DNA of 43,944 nt from Verrucomicrobiota bacterium (GTDB taxonomy: Bacteria > Verrucomicrobiota > Verrucomicrobiia > Limisphaerales > UBA9464), in the NCBI GenBank assembly GCA_016871805.1, contig VHCG01000032.1, positions 1 to 43,944 of the forward strand, read 5' to 3'. The notes under the pieces were generated by a model. The model had not been told where the DNA came from. It searched no databases and saw only the letters and a program-made list of their open reading frames with translations. This document shows, one piece after another, positions 8,232 to 15,738 of this stretch (positions are counted from its first letter, which is position 1; the number at the start of each line of letters is the position of its first letter). The position numbers were made by a program, and so were the translations under genes.

Positions 8232-8972
8232 TTACTGGGTGACCAGGGTGCCGACACGGGCTCCGGAGACGACACGCAGCAGGTTGTGGGGGCGGAAGAA
8301 GTCGAAGACGATGATCGGCATCTTGTTGTCCTGGCATAGCGCGAACGCCGCGGCGTCCATGACCTTCAGACGCTTTTCGAGGGCCTCGGTGTAGGTGATG
8401 CGCTCGTAACGCTTCGAGTCCGGGTACTTCTTCGGATCCTTGTCGTAGACGCCGTCGACCTTGGTGGCCTTGAGGACGACCTCGGCCCCGATCTCGTTGG
8501 CCCGAAGGGCAGCGGCGGTGTCGGTGGAGAAGTACGGATTGCCGGTGCCGGCGCCGAAGATGAGCACGCGTCCCTTCTCGAGATGCCGGACGGCGCGTCG
8601 ACGGATGAACGGTTCCGCGATCGCCGTCATGGTGATGGCACTGAGGACCCGGGTCGCGACCTTCTGCTTTTCGAGGGCATCCTGGAGGGCGAGCGCGTTG
8701 ATGACGGTCGCGAGCATGCCCATGTAGTCCCCGGTCGCCCGCTCGATCCCCCGCTCGCTGCCCTGGAGACCCCGGAAGATGTTGCCGCCCCCGACGACGA
8801 TGACCACCTCGACCCCGAGCTTCTGCACCTCGGTGATCTGGGTCGCCATGTCATGGACCGCCTCCGGACAGATTCCCGCCCCGGATTCCCCGCCGAGGGC
8901 CTCCCCGCTGAGCTTGATCAGCACGCGCTTGTATCGGGGCTTGGCCTTGGCGGAGGAGCGGGGTTTGTTCAT
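8232..8972 (-). CDS. pyrH: UMP kinase
   Basis: 246 aa, usual length (about 240 aa). It phosphorylates UMP to UDP with ATP in pyrimidine nucleotide synthesis, as a cytoplasmic hexamer. Visible family motifs: [14 protein letters not shown] (ATP/phosphate loop, about residues 15-28), [16 protein letters not shown] (about 53-68), [24 protein letters not shown] (UMP and interface region), [22 protein letters not shown], and [16 protein letters not shown] near the nucleotide site. The basic N-terminus ([14 protein letters not shown]) is slightly extended. It is followed by frr as in most bacteria, but rpsB and tsf, which usually precede it, are absent; a divergent glycosyltransferase gene lies upstream. 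No clear Shine-Dalgarno sequence. Confidence 0.98.
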   Translation of the reverse strand: MNKPRSSAKAKPRYKRVLIKLSGEALGGESGAGICPEAVHDMATQITEVQKLGVEVVIVVGGGNIFRGLQGSERGIERATGDYMGMLATVINALALQDALEKQKVATRVLSAITMTAIAEPFIRRRAVRHLEKGRVLIFGAGTGNPYFSTDTAAALRANEIGAEVVLKATKVDGVYDKDPKKYPDSKRYERITYTEALEKRLKVMDAAAFALCQDNKMPIIVFDFFRPHNLLRVVSGARVGTLVTQ

Positions 8973-9327
8973 TCGATGCGAGGGGAGTTATCAGAGTCGC
9001 CCCACCGGGTCAAACCACCCGGCTGGAATCGGGGGCAGGATTTGGTTGTCGTTCCGAAACGGCAGCGCCCATGACGGAACCTCCACTTTCGGGTCCACCT
9101 GTCGGCGAACGATCCCGAGCCGACGGGAGTTCAACCACGGCCTGCTCCATGCGGACCTCTGGCATCGAAGCCCACCTGTTTAGAACCACCACGTGGGGAC
9201 CTGGGAGGCGGAACTTGAGATAGGCTCCTCGGATTCCGCATCGGATCAGAAGAACCGAATTGGAACAGAATGGGTGAAGTGGACGACGAATTGTGTTCTC
9301 CGAAGCCGCAACCCGATTCCACCTGCG
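8973..9327. other. Intergenic region between divergent pyrH and glycosyltransferase genes (355 bp)
   Basis: No gene is supported here: the frames that cross it are Ser/Arg-rich and match nothing recognisable. It must hold the pyrH-frr promoter on one strand and the glycosyltransferase promoter on the other, but no convincing -35/-10 pair was seen. A short perfect palindrome CCACGTGG lies at 9189-9196. Confidence 0.55.
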
Positions 9328-10038
9328 ATGAAGCCCACTGGAAAAGCCCGGACGCGCCGTAGAAAGGTGCCTGGACCCCTCAAACCGAACGCAGTGACAT
9401 CCCCGAAGCCGTCGGTGTCCGTGGTCATTCCCGTGCTGAATGAGTCCCGGACCGTGGACCGCGTCGTCCGCTTCGCACTCAAGTGCCCCCTTGTGGGCGA
9501 AGTCGTCGTTGTCGACGACGGATCCATCGATGGCACCGGCGACCTCGCGGAGAGGGCGGGTGCCCGTGTCATCACCAGCTCGCTGCTGGGAAAAGGGGCG
9601 TCCATGGACGATGGCCTGCAGGAGGCTCGTCACGACATCATCCTGTTGCTGGATGGGGATCTGCGGGGACTGAAACGTGGACCGGTCGAACAGATGGTCC
9701 GCCCGATTGGCGATGGAAAGGCCGACTTCGTGAAGGCGCGGTTCTCCAGGACAGCCGGCAGGGTCACCGCGCTCACCGCACGGCCATTGCTGAGGACCTA
9801 TTTCCCCGAACTGGCAGGCCTAGTGCAACCCCTCGGAGGAATCATGGCGGCCCGCAAGGATCTGCTCAGGAATCTCCGGTTCGAGAACGACTACGGAGTG
9901 GACATTGGACTCCTGATCGATGTCGCCCAGGCGAGGACCCGCTTTGTGGAGGTGGACATCGGTCAGATCAACCACGACAGCCAGTCCCTCGCAGCGCTCG
10001 AGGAGATGGCGGTGCAGGTGGCCCGGACGATTCTTTAG
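9328..10038 (+). CDS. GpgS-like glycosyltransferase (glucosyl-3-phosphoglycerate synthase type)
   Basis: 236 aa from the ATG at 9328; the frame is open 45 codons upstream, but the GT-A fold begins at residue 28 (PSVSVVIPVLNESRTV). VVVDDGSIDGT (60-70) binds the nucleotide sugar, and LLLDGDL (106-112) is the metal-binding acidic motif. GRVTALTARPLL, YFPELAGLVQPLGG and YGVDIGLLID (189-198), with His216 near the end, closely follow the pattern of glucosyl-3-phosphoglycerate synthases (GT81). That enzyme joins glucose from a nucleotide sugar to 3-phosphoglycerate, the first step to the compatible solute glucosylglycerate. It is shorter than the actinobacterial enzymes (about 320 aa). Cytoplasmic. 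The phosphatase gene that follows supports the call; other small GT2 enzymes remain possible. Confidence 0.75.
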   Translation: MKPTGKARTRRRKVPGPLKPNAVTSPKPSVSVVIPVLNESRTVDRVVRFALKCPLVGEVVVVDDGSIDGTGDLAERAGARVITSSLLGKGASMDDGLQEARHDIILLLDGDLRGLKRGPVEQMVRPIGDGKADFVKARFSRTAGRVTALTARPLLRTYFPELAGLVQPLGGIMAARKDLLRNLRFENDYGVDIGLLIDVAQARTRFVEVDIGQINHDSQSLAALEEMAVQVARTIL

Positions 10039-10065
10039 CGTGCCGGGGATTGGGGGCGCCTGCGT

Positions 10066-10818
10066 TTGAGCCAGGTCCGAGCCGCCAACGAGAGGGACAG
10101 GATCCGTAGGGCAGACCTGCACCGCACCCTGAACCTGCTCAAGGGGGCTCCGCGATTGGCCCTGGTCGACATGGACGGCACGTTGCTGGACGGTCGTTTC
10201 GTCATGGCCCTGGCCCAAAGGACCGGACGCGAACCCAGTCTCGCCGGCCTGCTCGACAACGATCAACTCAGCCCCACAACTCGAACGCCCAGGATCGCCG
10301 CGGTGTTTGCGGGACTTCCGAAATCCGTGTTCGAACAGGTCGCTCGATCGTTGCCTTTGAAACCGGGTGCCGTGGAAACCGTTGTGGGATTGCGCAAGGC
10401 CGGATTCGTCGTCGGGATCGTCACGGATAGCTATCGCATCGCCGCAGAAACGGTCCGACGCAGGGTGTTCGCTGATTTCACACTCAGCCATGTGCTGACC
10501 TTCCGAAACGAACGCACCACCGGTCGGATCACCCTCTGCCCCGCCATGCTCCACCCCAAAGGCTGCCTCGAACACACCCTGTGCAAGGTCAACGTGCTGG
10601 AGCATCTCCGGGAGGAATCGGGTGTCTCAGCAGACCAGGTCCTAGCAGTGGGTGACAGCCACAATGACATCTGCCTCCTCCGGACAGCTGGCGACTCGGT
10701 GCCCTTCGAGTCAAGAGGATCAGATGTCTCAGGCGCGGCCCAGCATACCGTGGTCGGCGATCTCAGGGGCATCCTACAGCTCCTCGGGCTGCCGCATCCA
10801 CGCCAGGCCGAGGTTTGA
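10066..10818 (+). CDS. HAD phosphatase, SerB-like; candidate glucosyl-3-phosphoglycerate phosphatase
   Basis: 250 aa if the TTG at 10066 is used; GGGGG about 10 nt upstream is a weak ribosome site. CTG at 10060 is the only close alternative, and no ATG precedes the catalytic motif. HAD motif I is VDMDGTLL (nucleophile Asp35, acid Asp37), motif II is IVTDSY (Thr120-Asp121), and motif IV is VGDSHNDICLL (196-206). The cap insertion lies between motifs I and II, as in the HAD-IB/phosphoserine phosphatase group. It follows the GpgS-like gene by 27 bp in the same reading frame, separated by one TAG. Context suggests it removes the phosphate of glucosyl-3-phosphoglycerate; phosphoserine phosphatase is the alternative. 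Cytoplasmic. Confidence 0.78.
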   Translation: MSQVRAANERDRIRRADLHRTLNLLKGAPRLALVDMDGTLLDGRFVMALAQRTGREPSLAGLLDNDQLSPTTRTPRIAAVFAGLPKSVFEQVARSLPLKPGAVETVVGLRKAGFVVGIVTDSYRIAAETVRRRVFADFTLSHVLTFRNERTTGRITLCPAMLHPKGCLEHTLCKVNVLEHLREESGVSADQVLAVGDSHNDICLLRTAGDSVPFESRGSDVSGAAQHTVVGDLRGILQLLGLPHPRQAEV

Positions 10819-10929
10819 GACATGCCGGCGGAAGCAGAAACGACCCAATCGGTGCCTGCAGGATGACGCCGCGATGGGGTCAGCGAAGCCTTGGAATGCC
10901 CGCCAAATCAACCTCGGCCACAAAACCCT

Positions 10930-12174
10930 TCAGTTGACTGGCCCGGTTCCCTTCACGTCGACGCAGACCACGTCGCCCTTGGAGTTCCGGACGTAGAGCT
11001 TGCCGGCATCCAAGACCGGGGCGCTCCAGACCTTGCCGCCCGAAACCTGGGCCCGGACGATTTCCTTATAGGCATCGGGCATGGCTGAGACGACCACCAG
11101 CTCGCCCGCTCCAGTGATCCAGAGGAGCTTCCCGTCGGCCGCCGTGAGATTGCCCATGGGGGCCTCGGGTGAACTCCACTTCACGGCACCTGTCTTGACG
11201 TCCAGACACCGGAGATGACCCGGCCGGTCACCATTGCCGCTGAGCCCATAGAGATGCCCCCCGATCAGGATCGGGGTCGAGAGCTGGCTGGCGATCTCCT
11301 TGGAGAGCCAGAGCTTCTGCGCCCCACCGGCGGTCGGACGGAACAACGCCCCCGAAGCACCGGTTCCGGGTCCCTCCAGGAACTTGTATCCGGAGGTCAC
11401 GAAGAGATCCGTGCCGACCACGATGGGATCCGGAGCATTGATGTCATACATGGTCTCCCACGGGAAGCGGGAGAGCTCCTTGCCGGTCTTCGGATCGACC
11501 ACCACGGCCGCCTTGGCCGCGAAGATGGCGAGGGCGGGCTGGCCATTGAAGCGGAACGCGACCGGCGTCGCATAGCCAGAGGCATCCTTGCCGGAGGACC
11601 AGATCGGGCTGCCGTCCCTGGCGTTCAGGGCGATGCCATGGGTCCCGACGTTCAGGAAGACCACGTTCCCCTGCACCAGCGGAGACCCGGCGAAACCCCA
11701 CTCCGGCTCCTCGACCCCATGCTCCTTCCGGATATTCCGCAGCCAGATCTCCTTGCCCGTGGCCGCATCCAGACACCGGACCTCGCCCTGCTTGCTGATG
11801 AAGTACAGGCGACCGGCGGCGATCGTCGGCGTCGCGCTCGGCCCCCCCTCGTAGTACTTCGGATCGAGCTTCTGCGGGTACACCACCTTCCAGACCTCGG
11901 CCCCCGTGGTGGCGTCGAAGCAGAAGATCGTATCCTGGTTGTTGGCGTTGCCCACCGTGTAGACCTTGCCGGCGGCCACCGCCATCGAGGAGTAGCCGAT
12001 CCCCACGTTCTTCTTCCACAGCTGCTTCGGCTGTCCGCCGGGCCACGCGCCAAGCCAGTTGCGCTCGGGCGAGATGCCGGTCTGGTCGATACCACGGAAC
12101 ATGGGCCAGTCGGCGATCGCGACCCCGGCGGTCACGGAGAGGAGGGAGGCGAGGAGCGGGAGCTTTCGAATCAT
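10930..12174 (-). CDS. Secreted PQQ-type beta-propeller protein
   Basis: 414 aa with a Sec signal peptide (MIRKLPLLASLLSVTAGVAIADW, cleavage near residue 21). The mature protein opens with DWPMFRGIDQTGISPE, the usual start of planctomycetal/verrucomicrobial PQQ-repeat proteins. At least six repeats of the type V-Y-x-x-G ... C-x-D-A-x-T-G-x-E-x-W follow (FCFDATTGAEVW, RCLDAATGKEIW, LNARDGSPIW, VVDPKTGKELS, RCLDVKTGAVKW, VCVDVKG), giving a seven- or eight-bladed propeller as in BamB and alcohol dehydrogenases. No catalytic Asp/Glu-Cys-Cys pattern of PQQ dehydrogenases was recognised, so a binding or scaffold role is likely. A related propeller gene lies divergently at 12344, sharing a 169-bp promoter region. 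Confidence 0.88.
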   Translation of the reverse strand: MIRKLPLLASLLSVTAGVAIADWPMFRGIDQTGISPERNWLGAWPGGQPKQLWKKNVGIGYSSMAVAAGKVYTVGNANNQDTIFCFDATTGAEVWKVVYPQKLDPKYYEGGPSATPTIAAGRLYFISKQGEVRCLDAATGKEIWLRNIRKEHGVEEPEWGFAGSPLVQGNVVFLNVGTHGIALNARDGSPIWSSGKDASGYATPVAFRFNGQPALAIFAAKAAVVVDPKTGKELSRFPWETMYDINAPDPIVVGTDLFVTSGYKFLEGPGTGASGALFRPTAGGAQKLWLSKEIASQLSTPILIGGHLYGLSGNGDRPGHLRCLDVKTGAVKWSSPEAPMGNLTAADGKLLWITGAGELVVVSAMPDAYKEIVRAQVSGGKVWSAPVLDAGKLYVRNSKGDVVCVDVKGTGPVN

Positions 12175-12343
12175 GAGCCGACCTTAGTCAGGTCCCCCGG
12201 ACCGTCAAACCCCGGATCCCATCCGGTCGGAATAGCGGAAACCGACGAAAACACGGGATGTCGCTTGTCAGCCCAAACGCCGGATCGGAACCTCGTTTCC
12301 ACCTCCGACCCACCTTGGCTCCAGACCCGCCCCGTTTCGATCG

Positions 12344-13681
12344 ATGCCCCTCATGAAGCCGTCACCGTTCTCTCTCTCTGCTCTCCTTGTCGCCGTGGCT
12401 TTGGCCCGTGGGGCCGACGCCCCGGTCGACTGGCCGGAGTGGCGAGGACCCGACGCCCAGGGACACGCCACCGCGAAGGGAGTCCCGGAGACCTGGAGCG
12501 AGACCCAGAACATCGCGTGGCGGTGCAACCTCCCGGGTCGGGGCTGGTCGACACCCGTCATGAATGCCGACCAGATCTGGCTGAGCACGGCACTTGAAAC
12601 CCCAGCCTCACCCGAGGAAGTGGCCCAGCGGACGAAGGTCAACACGGCCGATCAGCCGCTCACCGTGCTCTCGAAGGTCGAGCTCAAGGCCCTCTGTGTC
12701 GATGGCCGCACCGGAAGACTGCTCTGGGACATCCCGCTCATCACAGTCCAGGACCCGCAATGGGTCCATGAGCTGAACAGCTATGCCTCGCCCTCCCCGG
12801 TCCTGGAGCCCGGACGGGCCTACTTCCATTTCGGCACCTTCGGGACGTTCTGCGTCGAGGTCGGGACCGGCGGAGTGGTCTGGGCGAACACGAACCTCCA
12901 CATCATGCACGAGAACGGACCCGGGAGTTCGCCGATTCTTGTCGGGGACCTGCTGCTGTTCCATCTCGACGGCAGCGATTCGCAATCCATTGCAGCCCTC
13001 GACAAGAAGACCGGACGCCTCGTCTGGCGGACCAACCGCTCGGGCAAGATGAATGAGCATCCCCAGCTCAAGAAGTCCTACGCGACGCCGACCCTCACCC
13101 AATGGGGCGGCAGACCGGCGGTGCTGTCGCAGGGCGCCGACTGGATCTACGCCTACGAGCCGTCGACGGGACGGGAACTGTGGAAGGTGCCCTACGGGAA
13201 CCTTGGGTTCTCTCTGTCCTCGCGGGCCGTGCTGGGCGAGGGACGGGTCTACTTCGCGACCGGGTACTCCCGGTCCGAGATCCAGGCCGTCCAGCTCGGC
13301 GGCCCCGACACCGCACCGGCGACGGTGTGGAAATATGCCAAGGGAGCCCCGACCATGTCGTCGCTGCTCCTCGTGGGGAGCGAGCTGTACTTCGTCTCCG
13401 ACTCCGGCGGCATGCTGACCTGCCTCGACGCCCGGACCGGACGGGAGCACTACCGTGAACGTCTGGGCGGCAGCCACAGCGCGTCGCCGCTGTACGTGGA
13501 TGGACGGATCCTCCTGTGTTCACGGGAGGGTGAGACCTGCGTGATGGCCCCCGGCCCCACATTCAAGCTGATCGCGAGGAACCGTCTCCCTGGGAAGCTC
13601 ATGGCCTCGCCGATCGCCTCGGGGGAATCGTTGTATCTCCGAACCGACACCGCGCTCTACCGGATCCAGCACGGGAAATAG
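12344..13681 (+). CDS. Secreted PQQ-type beta-propeller protein
   Basis: 445 aa; the start may be the ATG at 12344 or, equally well, the one at 12353 (MKPSPFSLSALLVAVALARGADA, a clean signal peptide). The mature part begins VDWPEWRGPDAQGHATAKGVPETWSETQNIAW, the hallmark start of PQQ-like repeat proteins in this phylum. Propeller blades are marked by CVDGRTGRLLW, CVEVGTGGVVW, ALDKKTGRLVW, AYEPSTGRELW and CLDARTGREHY. It is a divergent relative of the protein at 10930 (same N-terminal logic, low overall identity). Probably periplasmic; ligand and function unknown. Its last base (13681) coincides with the first base of an upstream extension of the DUF3472 frame, but that protein most likely starts at 13837. 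Confidence 0.87.
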   Translation: MPLMKPSPFSLSALLVAVALARGADAPVDWPEWRGPDAQGHATAKGVPETWSETQNIAWRCNLPGRGWSTPVMNADQIWLSTALETPASPEEVAQRTKVNTADQPLTVLSKVELKALCVDGRTGRLLWDIPLITVQDPQWVHELNSYASPSPVLEPGRAYFHFGTFGTFCVEVGTGGVVWANTNLHIMHENGPGSSPILVGDLLLFHLDGSDSQSIAALDKKTGRLVWRTNRSGKMNEHPQLKKSYATPTLTQWGGRPAVLSQGADWIYAYEPSTGRELWKVPYGNLGFSLSSRAVLGEGRVYFATGYSRSEIQAVQLGGPDTAPATVWKYAKGAPTMSSLLLVGSELYFVSDSGGMLTCLDARTGREHYRERLGGSHSASPLYVDGRILLCSREGETCVMAPGPTFKLIARNRLPGKLMASPIASGESLYLRTDTALYRIQHGK

Positions 13682-13836
13682 TGGGTCTGGAAGACGTCGC
13701 GGAGGACTTGGGCCCGATGCGAGGTTGCGTCCTCGTGGCCGCGCGGGACGCAGCCAGATCCGCAGGGCACCGCGGAATCCATCTCCCGCCTGCGATGAAT
13801 TGCCTGGAACTCCACCGTGGCCGTAGCATCCGTCTC

Positions 13837-14709
13837 ATGGATTTCGATTCACGACGACTCCTCGCCATGGGTGCACTGATTTCGGCGCACCTCACCGGCA
13901 CGGCCGCAGAGCCGGTCCACAAGGCCATCAAGGGGGACGCCGCCCCGACCGCCGCCCGATCGGTGCATCTCGGCTATCCGGCTCCCGAGGGATCCCTGTT
14001 CTACACGGAGATGGTCATCGAGCAATCGGTCCCCGGGAGCTACTTCATGGCCGCCGGATGGAACACGGGCTACTTAGGACTCCAGCAGCTCGGCAAGGCC
14101 ACCGAAAAGGTCGTAATCTTCTCAGTCTGGGACCCGACGACCGGCGACGATCCGGGTGCGGTGAAGACGGAAGATCGGGTAGAGGTGCTTCATGAGGGTG
14201 ACGGCGTACGGATCCGACGCTTCGGCGGCGAGGGGACAGGCGGTCAATGCATGGCGCCCTGGCCATGGTCCCTCGGTGAGACAAACCGCTTCCTGCTCCA
14301 GGGCGAGGTCCAGGGCAACAAGACCGCCTACACCGCCTGGGTATCCAAGGGGGGAGCCGACTGGAAGAAGCTCGCCACATTCCGCGCGCGCACCGGCGGG
14401 TTGCCACTGAAGGGCTACTACTCGTTCGTGGAGGACTTCCGTCGTGATGGCGCCAGCGTGGGCGAGACCCGCAAAGCCCGCTTCGGCAACGGATGGGTGA
14501 AGACTACCGCCCACGACTGGGTCCCGTTGAACCGGGCCCGGTTCACGGCTTCGGGAGCCGACTGGGAGGCCCGGGACAATATTGACGGCGGTGCCTCGGG
14601 GTCCTGGTTCTTCCTCGCAACCGGTGGCGATATCCAGGCCAGCATTCCCTTGCAGAGCCTGCTGCGGTTGCCGCCCCCCGTGGCGCTGCCGAAGCTAGAG
14701 GGCCCGTGA
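13837..14709 (+). CDS. Secreted DUF3472 protein
   Basis: 290 aa from the ATG at 13837 (MDFDSRRLLAMGALISAHLTGTAAEP, signal peptide). The ATG at 13867 is a possible shorter start; the open frame back to 13681 overlaps the previous gene's stop and looks non-coding. The domain pattern of DUF3472 is visible: HLGYPAPEGSLFYTEMVIEQSVPGSYFMAAGWNTGYLGLQQL, VIFSVWDPTTGDDP, GGEGTGGQCMAPWPW, and WKKLATFRARTGGLPLKGYYSFVEDFRRDG with FGNGWV. This is a beta-sandwich family found in secreted proteins of Bacteroidetes, Verrucomicrobia and Planctomycetes, often beside glycan-active enzymes; no biochemical function is known to me. It is convergent with the PIG-L gene. Confidence 0.85.
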   Translation: MDFDSRRLLAMGALISAHLTGTAAEPVHKAIKGDAAPTAARSVHLGYPAPEGSLFYTEMVIEQSVPGSYFMAAGWNTGYLGLQQLGKATEKVVIFSVWDPTTGDDPGAVKTEDRVEVLHEGDGVRIRRFGGEGTGGQCMAPWPWSLGETNRFLLQGEVQGNKTAYTAWVSKGGADWKKLATFRARTGGLPLKGYYSFVEDFRRDGASVGETRKARFGNGWVKTTAHDWVPLNRARFTASGADWEARDNIDGGASGSWFFLATGGDIQASIPLQSLLRLPPPVALPKLEGP

Positions 14710-14765
14710 CGGGTTGAAACACCCCGCCCCAATCCCCGACACCCCGGAAGGCGCCCGCCCCGGTT

Positions 14766-14781
14766 GGCGGCGGCCGCCGCC
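14766..14781. repeat. Perfect 16-bp GC palindrome in the convergent gap
   Basis: GGCGGCGGCCGCCGCC (14766-14781) is a perfect inverted repeat without a loop, in the 140-bp gap between the stop codons of the DUF3472 and PIG-L genes. It could form a short hairpin in RNA or DNA. A second, better hairpin lies at 14830-14848. Confidence 0.5.
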
Positions 14782-14829
14782 GAGGTCTGCAGGACACTGC
14801 GGATCCCACCCACGCCTGCGGATATCCCA

Positions 14830-14848
14830 AGGACGACCGGGTCGTCCT
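14830..14848. terminator. GC hairpin just past the PIG-L stop codon
   Basis: 8-bp perfect stem AGGACGAC (14830-14837) / GTCGTCCT (14841-14848) with loop CGG, one base beyond the minus-strand stop at 14850-14852. No T-tract follows on either strand. It is one of several such hairpins at gene ends in this window. Confidence 0.5.
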
Positions 14849-14849
14849 G

Positions 14850-15707
14850 TCAGGTGAACAGCACCCCTGCAGCCTCGGCGCAACCCAGATTGCGTCCGCC
14901 CGCGGACAGTTCCTCGAGCTTCCCGCCCCGCCAGATGCGATGTCGATAGAGCGTGGCAAAGCCGTAGTCCGGCGCCGCCCCACCCTGCCCTCCGACCAGT
15001 TCGCTGCCGCGACGGACATTGTCCTGCATCCAGGCCGGCAGAAGCAGGTGGAACGGATTGCGTCGGACTTCCCCGACGTGGAAGGACAGGGCCGTGACCT
15101 GGTCCGCCACCTGGGATTCGGAGAGCTCGACCATGAGGTTGGGACGCGTCATCTGCCCCCAGTACTCGGTGTCCATCAGATGGGTCGTGAAGCTGGTTGG
15201 AAGGGTGGCGAGAGCGTCCTGGACCAGGAAGTGCACGCCGATGTGGCTGCCGTTCCAATCCTGCTCATGGGGCACGAAGATCGCCTTAGGAGACTCACGA
15301 CGGAGGATGTCGGCGGTCACGGCCACCTTGGCCGCCCAGCCGACGGGATCCTGCTGGCGGGCCTTGGGTGTGATCGCCTCGAGTCCATTCGGCGCGGTCT
15401 GGATGAGGCCCAACCCGAGATGGTTGCAGGCGTCCTGGAGCTCCGACAGCCGTGCGGCCTGACGGTCGCGGTTGCTGCCCTGGGTCACCGCGACATTGCG
15501 GATGCTCCACCCGGATTCGCGCATCAGTCGGATCGCGAGCCCCCCCACGATGCATTCGTCATCGGGATGCGGGGAGAAGATCAATCCAACGGGGGCATTC
15601 GCCGCCGCCTGGGAACAGGGGAGCGGCGGGAATCCTCCGAGTGGATAGTCCTTCCCGGTCCGGAAGAACCGGGCGTATTCGGCGACGAGGTGGGCGTAGG
15701 GATTCAT
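14850..15707 (-). CDS. PIG-L/LmbE family zinc-dependent deacetylase
   Basis: 285 aa from the ATG at 15707; the frame extends 21 codons further, but that part overlaps the end of the upstream ROK gene. The metal site of the family is present: PHPDDE (His47, Asp49, Asp50) and a second histidine cluster PHEQDWNGSHIGVH (His147 to His159). LIFSPHPDDECIVGGLAIRLMRESGW is the standard N-terminal strand-helix. Relatives remove acetyl groups from N-acetylglucosamine in GPI, mycothiol or bacillithiol precursors, lipids or antibiotics. No signal peptide, so cytoplasmic. It follows the ROK gene by 31 bp on the same strand and is probably cotranscribed, which points to amino-sugar metabolism; the exact substrate is not visible. 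Confidence 0.9.
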   Translation of the reverse strand: MNPYAHLVAEYARFFRTGKDYPLGGFPPLPCSQAAANAPVGLIFSPHPDDECIVGGLAIRLMRESGWSIRNVAVTQGSNRDRQAARLSELQDACNHLGLGLIQTAPNGLEAITPKARQQDPVGWAAKVAVTADILRRESPKAIFVPHEQDWNGSHIGVHFLVQDALATLPTSFTTHLMDTEYWGQMTRPNLMVELSESQVADQVTALSFHVGEVRRNPFHLLLPAWMQDNVRRGSELVGGQGGAAPDYGFATLYRHRIWRGGKLEELSAGGRNLGCAEAAGVLFT

Positions 15708-15738
15708 GCGGTCGCGTAGTCTCCCCACGCACCAAACC

